The notes: generated by a model from the sequence alone, not told the origin. Positions 9,201 to 16,085 are shown, counted from the stretch's first letter. The stretch is DNA of 45,021 nt from an uncultured Rhodospirillales bacterium (GCA_945957125.1 CAMFJT010000018.1:1-45021), one strand, 5' to 3'. Translations and numbers: made by a program.

Positions 9201-9484
9201 GCTACGAGGCCGCCGTCTCGGCCGCCCGCACACGCCTGCGGCCGATCCTGATGACCTCGCTGGCGTTCATCCTGGGCGTGGTGCCTCTGGTGTTCAGCTC
9301 GGGGGCGGGGGCGGAGATGCGCCAATCGCTCGGAACGGCGGTGTTTGCCGGAATGCTCGGCGTCACCGTGTTCGGCCTGATTTTCACGCCGGTATTCTAC
9401 GTGATATCGACCGGCCTGGCCGAGCTGCGCTTCAAGTGGCGAAAGAAAGACATAGAAACGCCGACCTTCACGCCCGAAGCGTGA
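6293..9484 (+). CDS. RND multidrug efflux transporter, HAE1 family
   Basis: 1063 aa inner-membrane proton/drug antiporter of the AcrB/MexF type. It begins MRFSHFFIDRPIFASVLS, the usual amphipathic start before TM1, and shows family blocks ATYPGASAEVIAQTVATPIE, the TM4 segment GLVLAIGIVVDDAIVVVENV (the intramembrane Asp pair of the proton relay) and VGLAAKNAILIVEFAKQ in TM10. Two large periplasmic loops follow TM1 and TM7. Length is normal. Partner of the adaptor just upstream; no TolC/OprM-type channel gene is next to it, so a channel encoded elsewhere is needed. Its last codons form the left arm of a hairpin shared with the convergent CsbD-like gene. Confidence 0.97.
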   Translation: MRFSHFFIDRPIFASVLSLIILIVGGIAQFRLPVSEYPEIAPPTVTINATYPGASAEVIAQTVATPIEQEVNGVDDMLYISSQSTGDGALTVSVTFKPGVNIDQAQVLVQNRVAVAQPRLPEDVQRLGLVVRKASPDLMMVVHMTSPDGSRDQQYISNYATLYVKDVLTRVEGVGNVIVFGARDYSMRVWLDPARVASHNMTGPEVVLAMRAANLQVAAGAINQAPASSAGGFTLTVNTLGRLSSPEEFGNIVLRAETNGSFTRLRDVARIELGAQDYTQNSYLDNKNAVALGIFQRPGSNALSTSDGIKARMEDLKKNFPPGIDYTVVYNPTEFIQASVDAVIHTLFEALILVVIVVILFLQTWRAALIPLLAIPVSLIGSFAVMSAVGISFNTLSLFGLVLAIGIVVDDAIVVVENVERYLAQGMSPKEAAHKTMDEVGGALIAISLVLIAVFLPTAFITGLQGSFYKQFAITIAASTAISAFVSLTLSPALAALLLKSHALSHVEAPKPTVRDRLLFPITWFFARFNQGFEWLSEGYGKVTARAIRMIAVVVVVYAGLLFLTYNRLAETPTGLIPQLDRSYFIAAMQLPPGSTLERADRLVRQASEMIISTPGVQNAVGFVGFDGATFTNAPNAGVIFVPLKPFAERADIPKEKILADLRGKMFSLREAFVFVLEPPSVPGIGTGGGLKGYVQDRAARGLPALEGATWALAGAAGKTPGLTQAFTLFSTRTPQIFADIDRTKAEQLGVPIGNVFQTLSVYMGSAYVNDFNILGRTYRVTVQADNPYRLTLRDVANLKTRSFGGEMVPIGSVATFHDTTGPYRVARYNLYPAAEVQVALVRGFSSGQGIAAMENLASKVLPSGFQLEWTEIALQEKLAGNTAIMAFGLAVLFVFLLLAALYESWLLPLAVILIVPMCILAAMIGVNIRGLDRNILVEIGLVVLVGLAAKNAILIVEFAKQAHEAGMSRYEAAVSAARTRLRPILMTSLAFILGVVPLVFSSGAGAEMRQSLGTAVFAGMLGVTVFGLIFTPVFYVISTGLAELRFKWRKKDIETPTFTPEA

Positions 9485-9493
9485 AGGTCGGCG
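9459..9493. terminator. Hairpin overlapping the RND pump stop codon
   Basis: Perfect 15-bp stem, arms 9459-9473 and 9479-9493, 5-nt loop CCGAA; the TGA stop of the pump lies in the right arm. Read on the minus strand the stem is followed by a T-rich run (TTTCTATGTCTTTC), so it best serves as an intrinsic terminator for the CsbD-like gene ending at 9506, and may also stabilise the plus transcript. Confidence 0.75.
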
Positions 9494-9505
9494 CTCGATC
9501 GGTCA

Positions 9506-9697
9506 TCAGGCGTTATCGATTACCTTCTTGACCGCTTCCTTGGCGTTGCCGGCGGCCTTCTGCATGTCGCCCTTGGCTTCCTGCATGGCTCCCTCGGCCT
9601 TCAGCTTTTCGCTGCCGACGGCCGCGCCAACGCCCTGCTTGGCCTTGCCCATCGCCTCGTTGGCGGCGCCCTTGATCTTGTCGGTGGTGCTGCTCAT
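9506..9697 (-). CDS. CsbD-like general stress protein
   Basis: 63 aa, highly charged and Ala/Lys rich, no signal peptide or membrane segment. [20 protein letters not shown] and the following [19 protein letters not shown] match the CsbD family, small proteins of unknown biochemistry induced by general stress (sigma-B dependent in Bacillus). A ribosome site (GAGAGGAG) precedes the ATG. Upstream at 9734-9758 is a GCAAC-N16-CGTT element, one mismatch from the EcfG consensus, consistent with stress control. A strong hairpin terminator follows the gene. Confidence 0.9.
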   Translation of the reverse strand: MSSTTDKIKGAANEAMGKAKQGVGAAVGSEKLKAEGAMQEAKGDMQKAAGNAKEAVKKVIDNA

Positions 9698-9715
9698 GTC
9701 GCTCTCCTCTCGATG

Positions 9716-10114
9716 TCAGTGTTGGACAAAAGAAACGTCGTGGACGGCTCGATGTTGCGGCACGCCGACTGCGAAACCGCTGGCTTCGATGGCCTCGGCG
9801 ATTGCCTGGGCCGTGGGTTCGTCGAGCGTGAAGGCCCGCTGGCTGGCCCAGTCGGGGTAGTCTTCCGTTTCCTCCGCGCCGACGGCGGAGGCGAGCTGCT
9901 CGGCGTCGCGGGGAGTCGCGAACGCGCAAAGCGTCACCGCGCAGCTCTCCTCGCACCGCGTCAGGAGGGCGAAGTCGCCATGAGGGCAAAGGCCCTCGAT
10001 GAGAGTGGTAAGAAGCGCCGCGGGTTCGTCCGCGGCCTTCGGGGCAAGCCGGACCGCCACCAGATGACGGGCAGCCGGATGATCCACGAGATGGGTCCAG
10101 GGGCGCTGTGTCAT
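9716..10114 (-). CDS. Hypothetical protein, 132 aa
   Basis: Not recognised. Starting at ATG 10114 it gives 132 aa with no signal peptide or membrane segment: MTQRPWTHLVDHPAARHLVA at the N-terminus, a Cys-containing centre (EGLCPHGDFALLTRCEESC) and an acidic middle (GAEETEDYPDW). The frame stays open upstream to 10333, but that extension would run across the msrA start and signal-peptide region on the other strand and is probably not translated. A CTGCG-ATAA-CGCAG inverted repeat (10117-10130) sits immediately before the ATG. It is followed by the CsbD-like gene 18 nt downstream on the same strand, so the two may be co-transcribed besides the internal promoter. Confidence 0.6.
   Translation of the reverse strand: MTQRPWTHLVDHPAARHLVAVRLAPKAADEPAALLTTLIEGLCPHGDFALLTRCEESCAVTLCAFATPRDAEQLASAVGAEETEDYPDWASQRAFTLDEPTAQAIAEAIEASGFAVGVPQHRAVHDVSFVQH
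9734..9758 (-). promoter_or_regulatory. EcfG-like promoter, one mismatch
   Basis: Minus strand reads GCAAC (9758-9754), 16 bases, CGTT (9737-9734), 36 nt before the CsbD-like ATG. It differs from the consensus GGAAC-N16/17-CGTT only at the second base. It overlaps the 3' end of the upstream gene. CsbD homologues are typical stress-sigma targets, which raises the plausibility. Confidence 0.4.
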
Positions 10115-10116
10115 AC

Positions 10117-10130
10117 CTGCGATAACGCAG
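10117..10130. repeat. Short inverted repeat in the divergent gap before msrA
   Basis: CTGCG-ATAA-CGCAG, a perfect 5-bp dyad with AT centre just upstream of the 132-aa gene and about 85 nt before msrA. It could be an operator for either gene, but a dyad this short can arise by chance. Confidence 0.25.
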
Positions 10131-10214
10131 ATTTGTGCCCGAAGGCTCCCGGTCTCAGCCACTTTCCGTGCAATCTTCGTCGCAGCCGTCGATAACCGCC
10201 CGAGGAGTACCGGG

Positions 10215-10904
10215 ATGAAGGCCTCATCCGTCGCTTTCGCCGTCGCCGCCCTGGGGCTCGCCTGGGCCGTCCTGCCGTCCTCCGCCGAGACGGCGCGCAC
10301 GCTGCCGCCTCCTGTCGCCAACGAAGCCGCCACGGGGCCGACGAAGACCGCGGTCTTCGCGGGCGGTTGTTTCTGGGGGGTGCAGGGCGTGTTCCAGCAC
10401 GTCGACGGCGTGACCCGCGCCGTATCGGGTTACGCCGGAGGCGAGAAGGGCACGGCCGAGTACGAGAAGGTCGGCAGCGGCCGGACAGGGCATGCCGAAT
10501 CGGTGCGGATCACCTACGATCCCGCCAAGGTGAGCTTCGGCAAGCTGATGCAGATCTATTTCTCGGTCGCCCACGACCCGACCGAGCTCAACCGCCAGGG
10601 GCCCGATGTCGGTCCGCAATATCGCTCGACCATCTTCGCCGTCGACGACGAGCAGGCCCGGCTGGCGCAGGCTTATATCGCCCAACTCGATGGCGCGAAG
10701 CTGTTCGGCAGGAAGATCGTCACCACGATCGAGCGCGGCAAGGCATTTTATCCCGCCGAAGGTTACCATCAGGATTATCTCACCCTGCACCCCGCCCAGC
10801 CCTACATCGCGATCAACGACCTGCCGAAGGTCGAGAATCTCAAGCGGATGTTTCCCGAGACCTATCGTGCCGAGCCTGCTCTGGTCTCCCGGACGGGGTT
10901 GTAG
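10215..10904 (+). CDS. msrA: Peptide-methionine (S)-S-oxide reductase, exported
   Basis: 229 aa. Reduces methionine-S-sulfoxide in oxidised proteins. The MsrA signature AGGCFWG places the nucleophilic Cys near residue 52; SGYAGGEKGTAEYEKVGSGR, VSFGKLMQIYFSVAHDPTE and EGYHQDYL are further family blocks. An N-terminal signal peptide (about 1-24, ending LPSSA) shows it is exported, so it repairs envelope proteins rather than cytoplasmic ones. ATG 10215 has a GAGGAG ribosome site. No msrB is adjacent. The last 65 nt overlap the 3' end of the convergent DinB-fold gene. Confidence 0.95.
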   Translation: MKASSVAFAVAALGLAWAVLPSSAETARTLPPPVANEAATGPTKTAVFAGGCFWGVQGVFQHVDGVTRAVSGYAGGEKGTAEYEKVGSGRTGHAESVRITYDPAKVSFGKLMQIYFSVAHDPTELNRQGPDVGPQYRSTIFAVDDEQARLAQAYIAQLDGAKLFGRKIVTTIERGKAFYPAEGYHQDYLTLHPAQPYIAINDLPKVENLKRMFPETYRAEPALVSRTGL

Positions 10905-11394
10905 GATCGGGCCGCAGAACGCGGTGCAGGTCGAGCACCGGCGGGCGGCGGCCGAGTTGCGAGAGCAGCGTGCCGACCTGCGCGCGGTGATGCGTCTGAT
11001 GATTGAAGAAGTGCGGCAGGAGCACCTCGAGCGGGTCCTCGGACGGGAAGCCGGAGTTGTTGACATAGTGCACGCTGCCGCCCTCGAAGCCTGTCGGCAG
11101 CGTCGAGAAGAACAGCTCGATGCGCCGGTCCATCCGACCGCGCGCCTCGCGCAGGGCCTCGAATTCGTCGAACAGGATGGCGTCGAGGCCGGTCGAGGGA
11201 GACGAGCTGCCCTCGAAGCGGGTCATCCAGATCGTATCGCCGACCAGCAGATGGTTGAGCGTGCCCCGTACGCTACCGAAGAAGGCGCCGAGATCGCGGC
11301 AGTATTCCGCCTCGGATAGGCCCGCGCAGGCGGAATACAGGGTTTCGTTCGCGAGGCGGTTGTAGCGGGCATAGAGAGACCAGATCGCGGTCAT
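10840..11394 (-). CDS. DinB/YfiT-fold family protein
   Basis: 184 aa, cytoplasmic four-helix DinB-fold protein; members are often metal-dependent thiol transferases or of unknown function. Three metal-ligand His positions are visible: TLNHLLVGD, and the pair in FFNHQTHHRAQVGTLLSQLG. The typical domain ends near LDLHRVLRPDP; about 20 further residues (PSGRPEQARHDRSRETSA) are encoded inside the convergent msrA and look like a run-on tail. Only 18 nt separate it from the stop of the 43-aa gene upstream, indicating a two-gene unit divergent from the LysR gene. Confidence 0.88.
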   Translation of the reverse strand: MTAIWSLYARYNRLANETLYSACAGLSEAEYCRDLGAFFGSVRGTLNHLLVGDTIWMTRFEGSSSPSTGLDAILFDEFEALREARGRMDRRIELFFSTLPTGFEGGSVHYVNNSGFPSEDPLEVLLPHFFNHQTHHRAQVGTLLSQLGRRPPVLDLHRVLRPDPTTPSGRPEQARHDRSRETSA

Positions 11395-11412
11395 GGCTCC
11401 CTCCTCGTCGGC

Positions 11413-11544
11413 TCAGCGCGAAGCGATCGACATCCACCGCGCGACGTCGCGGACGAACGCGGCGACCACGGCGCCGCGCAGGCGATGGGCCCGGTTGGCA
11501 TAGGCCTGGACCTGGAAGATCGTGGGGTACGGCGTCGAGAACAT
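11413..11544 (-). CDS. Small basic protein, 43 aa
   Basis: A short frame beginning MFSTPYPTIFQVQAY and ending VARWMSIASR, with a central Arg-rich stretch NRAHRLRG. A GGAG ribosome site 8 nt before the ATG and an 18-nt gap to the DinB-fold start support translation. It resembles the short arginine-rich DUF1127-like proteins of alphaproteobacteria in size and composition, but I cannot assign it to a family. One amphipathic helix is likely (AVVAAFVRDVARWM). It is probably the first gene of a unit divergent from lysR and so a candidate target of that regulator. Confidence 0.6.
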   Translation of the reverse strand: MFSTPYPTIFQVQAYANRAHRLRGAVVAAFVRDVARWMSIASR

Positions 11545-11645
11545 GGAACATCTCCAAAGCTTTCGTGCACCGTAATTCCTTCCCTTCACGCAGTTAATCT
11601 CGCATTGTCGACCATGACTTTTGAACAGATTTCATCAATCCAGCA

Positions 11646-12560
11646 ATGATCGATCATGCCGCCGAGATGGCTGCCTTCGTCCGGGTGGTCGATTCCAAGG
11701 GATTCTCGGCCGCGGCGCCGGCCCTGGGGCTGACGCCCTCGGCCGTCAGCAAGCTGGTCAGTCGCCTGGAGGCGCGGCTTGGCGTACGGCTGCTGCAGCG
11801 GACGACCCGCGCCCTCAGCCTGACTGCCGATGGCGAGGCGTTCTACGCCGGCGCACGCCGGATCGTGGCGGAGATCGCGGCACTGCAGAGGGAGATGACG
11901 GACCAGCGCGCCACGCCGCACGGCCTCCTGCGTGTGACGACGTCGCTGGCATTCTCAACCCATCAGCTTGCGCCGATGATCGGCGAGTTTCTCGACCGCT
12001 ACCCGCAGATCCAGGTCGAGCTGATGCCGACCGACCGCGTGGTCGATATGATCGAGGAAGGCGTCGATGTTGCCATCCGCATCGGCCGTCTCGCCGATTC
12101 GAGCTTCATGGCGCGCAAGATCGGCGACGACGTCCGCCTGGTCTGTGCAGCACCGGCTTATCTGGCGGCGCATCCCGCGCCGCGCCGGCCCGAGGATCTC
12201 GCTCGGCACAACTGCATCGTCAGCCGCGATCGGGCCTATCTCAACCGCTGGCATTTCCGGATCGACGGACAGGTCCGCGAGATCGAGGTCGGCGGCCGGG
12301 TTTCCGTCAGCGAAGGCGAGGCACAGATGCGTCTGGCGTTGCAGGGATTGGGCATCGTCCGCCTGACGCGCCTCACCGTGGCTCAGGCCATCAAGCGCGG
12401 CGAGCTGGTCTCGCTGCTGGAAGATTATTCGGCCGAGGAGCCGGTCCCGATTCATGCAGTCTATCCGCATCGAAAGCATCTCGCCTCGAAAGTCACGGTT
12501 TTCGTCGAATTCATCCTCGATAAGTTCACGCCGCCTCCATGGGAGATTTCAACCCGGTAG
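11646..12560 (+). CDS. LysR-family transcriptional regulator
   Basis: 304 aa, standard length. The N-terminal winged helix-turn-helix (residues about 5-64) reads FVRVVDSKGFSAAAPALG, TPSAVSKLVSRLEARLGV and LLQRTTRALSLTADGEAFY, typical of the large LTTR group regulating nearby oxidoreductases. A linker helix and the two-lobed effector domain follow (LRVTTSLAFSTHQLAP, VDVAIRIGRLADSSFMARKIG). LTTRs usually repress themselves and act on the divergent gene; here the 43-aa gene and the DinB-fold gene lie divergent across a 101-nt gap. Effector unknown. Confidence 0.95.
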   Translation: MIDHAAEMAAFVRVVDSKGFSAAAPALGLTPSAVSKLVSRLEARLGVRLLQRTTRALSLTADGEAFYAGARRIVAEIAALQREMTDQRATPHGLLRVTTSLAFSTHQLAPMIGEFLDRYPQIQVELMPTDRVVDMIEEGVDVAIRIGRLADSSFMARKIGDDVRLVCAAPAYLAAHPAPRRPEDLARHNCIVSRDRAYLNRWHFRIDGQVREIEVGGRVSVSEGEAQMRLALQGLGIVRLTRLTVAQAIKRGELVSLLEDYSAEEPVPIHAVYPHRKHLASKVTVFVEFILDKFTPPPWEISTR

Positions 12561-12713
12561 AAACTCGACGTCTCATAAGCCTGTCGGTCGCGGGGGATAG
12601 AAATTCGGGAATAAGGTCTGGACGGATGCGCCAAGACCTTGAATGTTTGCACAGCCGTTATTTCGGCAATCGTTTTCCGAGCAAATGGCATCCCGTCGCC
12701 GAGGTAATCTTCC

Positions 12714-13052
12714 ATGCCACGCACAAAATCGCTTTCCGTTATTCGTGCACAAATCCGGGCGCTGGAGAAGCGTGCCCAGACGATCGAGGCCAAGGCCGAT
12801 CAGAGAATCACCGAGCTGGCGAAGCTCATCTCGCGCCATTCTCTTTCTCTCGCCGACTGGAAGCAGGCCGTCGCCCTCGGCAAGGGCGGCAAGCGAGGCC
12901 CCTCGCCACGCAAGGGCAAGCCGGTTCCCGTGAAATATACCGACGACAAGGGCAATACCTGGACCGGTCGCGGCCGGCCGCCGCTATGGCTCGTCGAGGC
13001 CGAAAAAGGCGGTCGCAAGCGCGAATCTTTTCTCGTCAAGACCGCCAGATAG
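12714..13052 (+). CDS. H-NS family nucleoid-associated protein
   Basis: 112 aa. The N-terminal half is a predicted coiled-coil oligomerisation region (IRAQIRALEKRAQTIEAKAD); the C-terminal part holds the H-NS DNA-binding core, VKYTDDKGNTWTGRGRPPLW, where the GRGRPP loop inserts into the minor groove of AT-rich DNA. A basic linker (GGKRGPSPRKGKPVP) joins them. Likely a silencer or xenogene regulator like HvrA/Bv3F-type proteins. GAGG 9 nt before the ATG supports the start. The 153-nt upstream gap is visibly more AT-rich than its surroundings, as expected for a self-regulated H-NS gene. Confidence 0.9.
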   Translation: MPRTKSLSVIRAQIRALEKRAQTIEAKADQRITELAKLISRHSLSLADWKQAVALGKGGKRGPSPRKGKPVPVKYTDDKGNTWTGRGRPPLWLVEAEKGGRKRESFLVKTAR

Positions 13053-13078
13053 CGACAAGGACAACAAGAGGAACCGCC

Positions 13079-13447
13079 ATGCCCGATGCCATCGACGATC
13101 TGTTCCGCCGTTTCGGCAAGGCCTTCAACAAGGCCGATGTCGAGGAGATCGCGGCCTGCGTGACCGACGACTTCGAATGGCGCCTGAATGCCGGCGGGGC
13201 GCCGGCCGGCCGCGTGCTCCGGGGCAAGGAGGACCTGCGAGCGTATTTCGGCGACAAGAGCAAGGCACATCGCGAGGCGCGCTATTCGGAAGCGCGCATC
13301 CATCGCGCCGGCGACAAGCTGTTCGGCACTTTCCGCGTCACCGGTATCGACCATGCCGGCAAGCCGTTCGACCGCTACGGCATCGACCTCTACGAGGTGA
13401 AGGACGGCAAGATCGCGCTCAAGGACAGCTACCTGAAGGCGGAATGA
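13079..13447 (+). CDS. SnoaL-like / NTF2-fold family protein
   Basis: 122 aa, cytoplasmic. The NTF2-like cone fold shows as IDDLFRRFGKAFNKADVEEI, DDFEWRLNAGG, LRGKEDLRAYFGD and the C-terminal strand pattern GIDLYEVKDGKIALKDSY. Such proteins are small ketosteroid-isomerase-like enzymes, cyclases or binding proteins; the reaction cannot be named. AGAGGAA before the ATG supports the start. Its stop overlaps the start of the hydratase gene (ATGA), so the two are translationally coupled and may act on the same acyl-CoA or polyketide-type substrate. Confidence 0.82.
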   Translation: MPDAIDDLFRRFGKAFNKADVEEIAACVTDDFEWRLNAGGAPAGRVLRGKEDLRAYFGDKSKAHREARYSEARIHRAGDKLFGTFRVTGIDHAGKPFDRYGIDLYEVKDGKIALKDSYLKAE

Positions 13448-14238
13448 CCGTGAACGACACCGTTCTCTGGAGCGTCGACCGGCGCGGCGTTGCCACGGTC
13501 ACGCTCAATCGTCCGCAGGTCAACAACGCCTACAACGGCGACTTGATCGCGGGCCTGCATGCCGCGATGGACGCGCTGGGCCACGAGCCGTCGCTGCGTA
13601 TCGTCGTGCTGAAGGGCAATGGCCGTCATTTTCAGGCCGGTGCCGATCTCGCCTGGATCAGCGGCGTCGCCACGCAAAGCCCGCGCGAGAACGAGGCCGT
13701 CAGCCGCCTGACGGCCGAGGCGGTCCGCCGGCTCGATACCTGCCCGGTGCCGACGCTCGCCCTGATCCAGGGCGGCTGCTTCGGCGGCGGCACCGGTATC
13801 GCGGCGGCGTGCGATGTAGTCGTGGCGAGCGAGGATGCGATCTTCTCGATCAGCGAGACCCGCTGGGGCCTGATGGCCGGCATCATCCTGCCGCAACTTT
13901 GCCAGGCGATCGGCTTGCGCCAGGTGCGCCGCTACGCCTTGACCGGCGAACGCTTCGGCGCCGCCGAGGCACGCCGGCTCGGGCTGGTGCACGAGGTCTG
14001 TCCGACGGGCGGCCTGGAGGAAGCCGGCAACAAGATCGTCGAGGCGGTGCTGATGAACGCGCCGGCGGCCACGACGGCGACCAAGCTCCGCTCGCTTGCC
14101 TCGGCTCGCGCCTTCATCGACGAAGGCGAGTTGCGCGACCTGATCGACGAGCACGCGCGCACCCGCCAGCAGGACGAGGCGACCGAAGGTCTCGCCAGCT
14201 TCAAGGAGAAGCGCAAGCCTTCGTGGTATCCGGGCTGA
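13444..14238 (+). CDS. Enoyl-CoA hydratase/isomerase family protein (methylglutaconyl-CoA-hydratase-like)
   Basis: 264 aa crotonase-fold enzyme. The oxyanion-hole segments are present: FQAGADLAWISG and GGCFGGGTGIAAACDVVVAS. Of the two catalytic Glu residues of classical hydratases, the one in the SETRWGL motif is kept, whereas the GGGxE position is Gly (GGGTG). The same GGGVG-type change is common in LiuC/AtuE-like hydratases, so a branched-chain or terpenoid acyl-CoA substrate is more likely than straight-chain beta-oxidation; an isomerase is also possible. Coupled to the SnoaL-like gene by a 4-nt overlap. Confidence 0.88.
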   Translation: MTVNDTVLWSVDRRGVATVTLNRPQVNNAYNGDLIAGLHAAMDALGHEPSLRIVVLKGNGRHFQAGADLAWISGVATQSPRENEAVSRLTAEAVRRLDTCPVPTLALIQGGCFGGGTGIAAACDVVVASEDAIFSISETRWGLMAGIILPQLCQAIGLRQVRRYALTGERFGAAEARRLGLVHEVCPTGGLEEAGNKIVEAVLMNAPAATTATKLRSLASARAFIDEGELRDLIDEHARTRQQDEATEGLASFKEKRKPSWYPG

Positions 14239-14255
14239 GGCTGCCGGGGGCGCGG

Positions 14256-14302
14256 CTCTCCGGGGCCGCTCATGGGATGGGGCAAGCCGGAGAGAGAGCG
14301 GC
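14256..14302. terminator. Possible bidirectional hairpin between convergent genes
   Basis: Two alternative inverted repeats lie in the 98-nt convergent gap: CTCTCCGG/CCGGAGAG (14256-14263 with 14287-14294) and GCCGCTC/GAGCGGC (14265-14271 with 14296-14302). No T-run follows, so termination is uncertain. Confidence 0.35.
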
Positions 14303-14336
14303 TCTGGAGAGCGGCGCTCCCACCAGCCTAACCCGT

Positions 14337-15473
14337 TTATTCGGCGGCCTGCTTCTGGGCGGCCCGATCGGGCGTCAGCGTGTAGGTCGTGAACTGCCGG
14401 TTGAGCGCCGGCATCGGGCAGGCCTCGAGATGGCCTTCGCCCGGCCGCATGAGGATCATGGCCGAGGTCGCGACCAGGTTTCCCCGATCGTTCGGCCGCG
14501 GCGGGCGGCACACTGCCCACGGCGAGCCATAGTCGTCGAAGAAGGCGGAGCGGAAGTCCTCGAGCGTGAGCGTGCCGCGTTTCGGCGCGAGGTGATGGCG
14601 CACGCGCTTGTCGCGATAGAGCGAGCAGGGCGTCTCCTGCAGGCCGGTGTCCTTCACGCGAGCCCGCGCCGCGTCGGAAATCCAGTGATTGGCATGGACG
14701 TAGAGGCCGCCTTCGGGCGCGACCCAGAATGTCTCGTCGGGCGCGCATTCGAAACCGAACGCCTCGCCGCCGCAATGGCTCACCGCCATGTGGTTGGAGC
14801 CGAGCTTGGGTGTGGCGAAGATCGTGCGCACCGCCTCGGCAAGATAGGTCGATTCCAGCACCTTGCGGCGGATGAACGGCAGCGGCACGCCCGGTCCGCG
14901 CTGGTAGTCGCGGTCGCATTCGAGAGCGTTCGCCGTCAGGCCGATGCCGGCCGAATTGAGCCCGGAGCGCGCCAGCCCACCGGCCTCGGTGAAGGTCAGG
15001 ATGTCCGGCCCGTCGTCACGTCGGATGCGCAGCACCACGCCCGTTTCGGCGCATTCCGCGCGCCAATCCCAGTTCTGGCCGTGCAGCAGTACGCCGTCGG
15101 CGCTCGCCTCGGGTAGCGCGAACGCCGCCGTGCAGCCGTCCGGGAAGTGCTGATGGGACTGTTGCCGGCGGGCCGCCGCCACCATCTCGGTCCGTGCGTT
15201 CATCAGCATCACGCCGGCGAAGGGCACACCGGCACCGTCGGCGATGCCGCGCATCTCCGCGACATAGGCCGGATCGAACTTCTCGACCACCGGCACCATG
15301 GCATTCGCACGCTGCTCGAGATGCTTCCAGTCGACGCCGTTCTTCAGCAGCGATTCCGAATACATGTCGATGCCGCGCCGGATCCGGTCCGCCGCCGCCT
15401 GGCCGTGCTGGAGTCCGCGCTCGCGCGGCCCGCCGCTCAGCTCGATGAGAGGGAAGGGCACAAAATCCATCAC
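14337..15473 (-). CDS. C45 family autoproteolytic acyltransferase/hydrolase (IAT-like)
   Basis: 378 aa. Belongs to the acyl-CoA:6-aminopenicillanate acyltransferase (AAT/C45) family of Ntn hydrolases, which cut themselves before a Cys that becomes the nucleophile. The expected cleavage site is in FPDGCTAAF; flanking blocks GVMLMNARTEM, LLHGQNWDW and GLNSAGIGLTANAL are typical. No signal peptide, so probably cytoplasmic. It is the last gene of a tight run: its ATG overlaps the stop of the ThDP beta-subunit gene by 4 nt. Family members transfer or hydrolyse acyl groups on amines; the real substrate here is unknown. Confidence 0.87.
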   Translation of the reverse strand: MMDFVPFPLIELSGGPRERGLQHGQAAADRIRRGIDMYSESLLKNGVDWKHLEQRANAMVPVVEKFDPAYVAEMRGIADGAGVPFAGVMLMNARTEMVAAARRQQSHQHFPDGCTAAFALPEASADGVLLHGQNWDWRAECAETGVVLRIRRDDGPDILTFTEAGGLARSGLNSAGIGLTANALECDRDYQRGPGVPLPFIRRKVLESTYLAEAVRTIFATPKLGSNHMAVSHCGGEAFGFECAPDETFWVAPEGGLYVHANHWISDAARARVKDTGLQETPCSLYRDKRVRHHLAPKRGTLTLEDFRSAFFDDYGSPWAVCRPPRPNDRGNLVATSAMILMRPGEGHLEACPMPALNRQFTTYTLTPDRAAQKQAAE

Positions 15474-16084
15474 GGGTTCCCGAGCAGCGCCTGGCGGAAA
15501 CGATCCTTGAGATGCGCCCCGTCCTGCGGCGGCATGACGAAGTCGAGCTTTTCGACCATCACCTTCACGAGCCGGAAGATCGGACCTTTTTTCGTGCGCA
15601 GGTCCGTCACGAGTTGCCGCACGTCTTCTTTACCGGTCACCGTGCCGCAATCGGCGATGCCGCAGCCTCGCGCGATCATCGCGAGATCGGTGCCGGCGCC
15701 CGAATCGGTGGGCCCGTTGTTGCGCGGGCTGGTATGGGTGGCCTGGTTGCCGGTCTCGCCGAACTTCTCGTTGTCGAGCACGCAGACGGCGAGATTGTCG
15801 GGCGACTGAGCCGCCACCGTGGCAAGCGAGCCCAGGCTCATCAGCATGTCGCCGTCGCCGGTGATGACCAGGACGCGCTTGCCCGGCTGGGCCAGGGCGA
15901 GCCCGAGACCCATGCCGACCGGCGCGCCCATCGCACCCCATAGCGGCATGTTGAGCGGCCGGTCGCCGGCATTGGTGATGTCCCAGTTCGACGAGCCGAG
16001 ACCGGCGATCACCAGCAGGGTGTCGTCGGCGCCGGCGAGGATTTCCTTCACCAGCGGGCGGCGCTGAAGCGTGGCCTGCGTCAT
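15470..16084 (-). CDS. ThDP-dependent decarboxylase, ThDP-binding subunit (ComE / phosphonopyruvate decarboxylase-like)
   Basis: 204 aa, equal to only the C-terminal (PP) domain of a ThDP enzyme. The ThDP/Mg motif begins at GDGDMLMSLGSLATVA and ends with the Asn-containing VLDNEKFGETG; GAMGAPVGMGLGLALAQPG precedes it. Split enzymes of this type include sulfopyruvate decarboxylase ComDE, and single-chain relatives include phosphonopyruvate decarboxylase. The partner Pyr-domain subunit is encoded one base upstream. Neither coenzyme M nor phosphonate genes are nearby, so the 2-oxo acid substrate is open. Confidence 0.88.
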   Translation of the reverse strand: MTQATLQRRPLVKEILAGADDTLLVIAGLGSSNWDITNAGDRPLNMPLWGAMGAPVGMGLGLALAQPGKRVLVITGDGDMLMSLGSLATVAAQSPDNLAVCVLDNEKFGETGNQATHTSPRNNGPTDSGAGTDLAMIARGCGIADCGTVTGKEDVRQLVTDLRTKKGPIFRLVKVMVEKLDFVMPPQDGAHLKDRFRQALLGNP

Positions 16085-16085
16085 G

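Noticed and set aside
10115-10333. Upstream extension of the 132-aa minus-strand protein
   Set aside because: It would be read through the promoter, ribosome site and signal-peptide region of msrA on the other strand, and its sequence is low-complexity.
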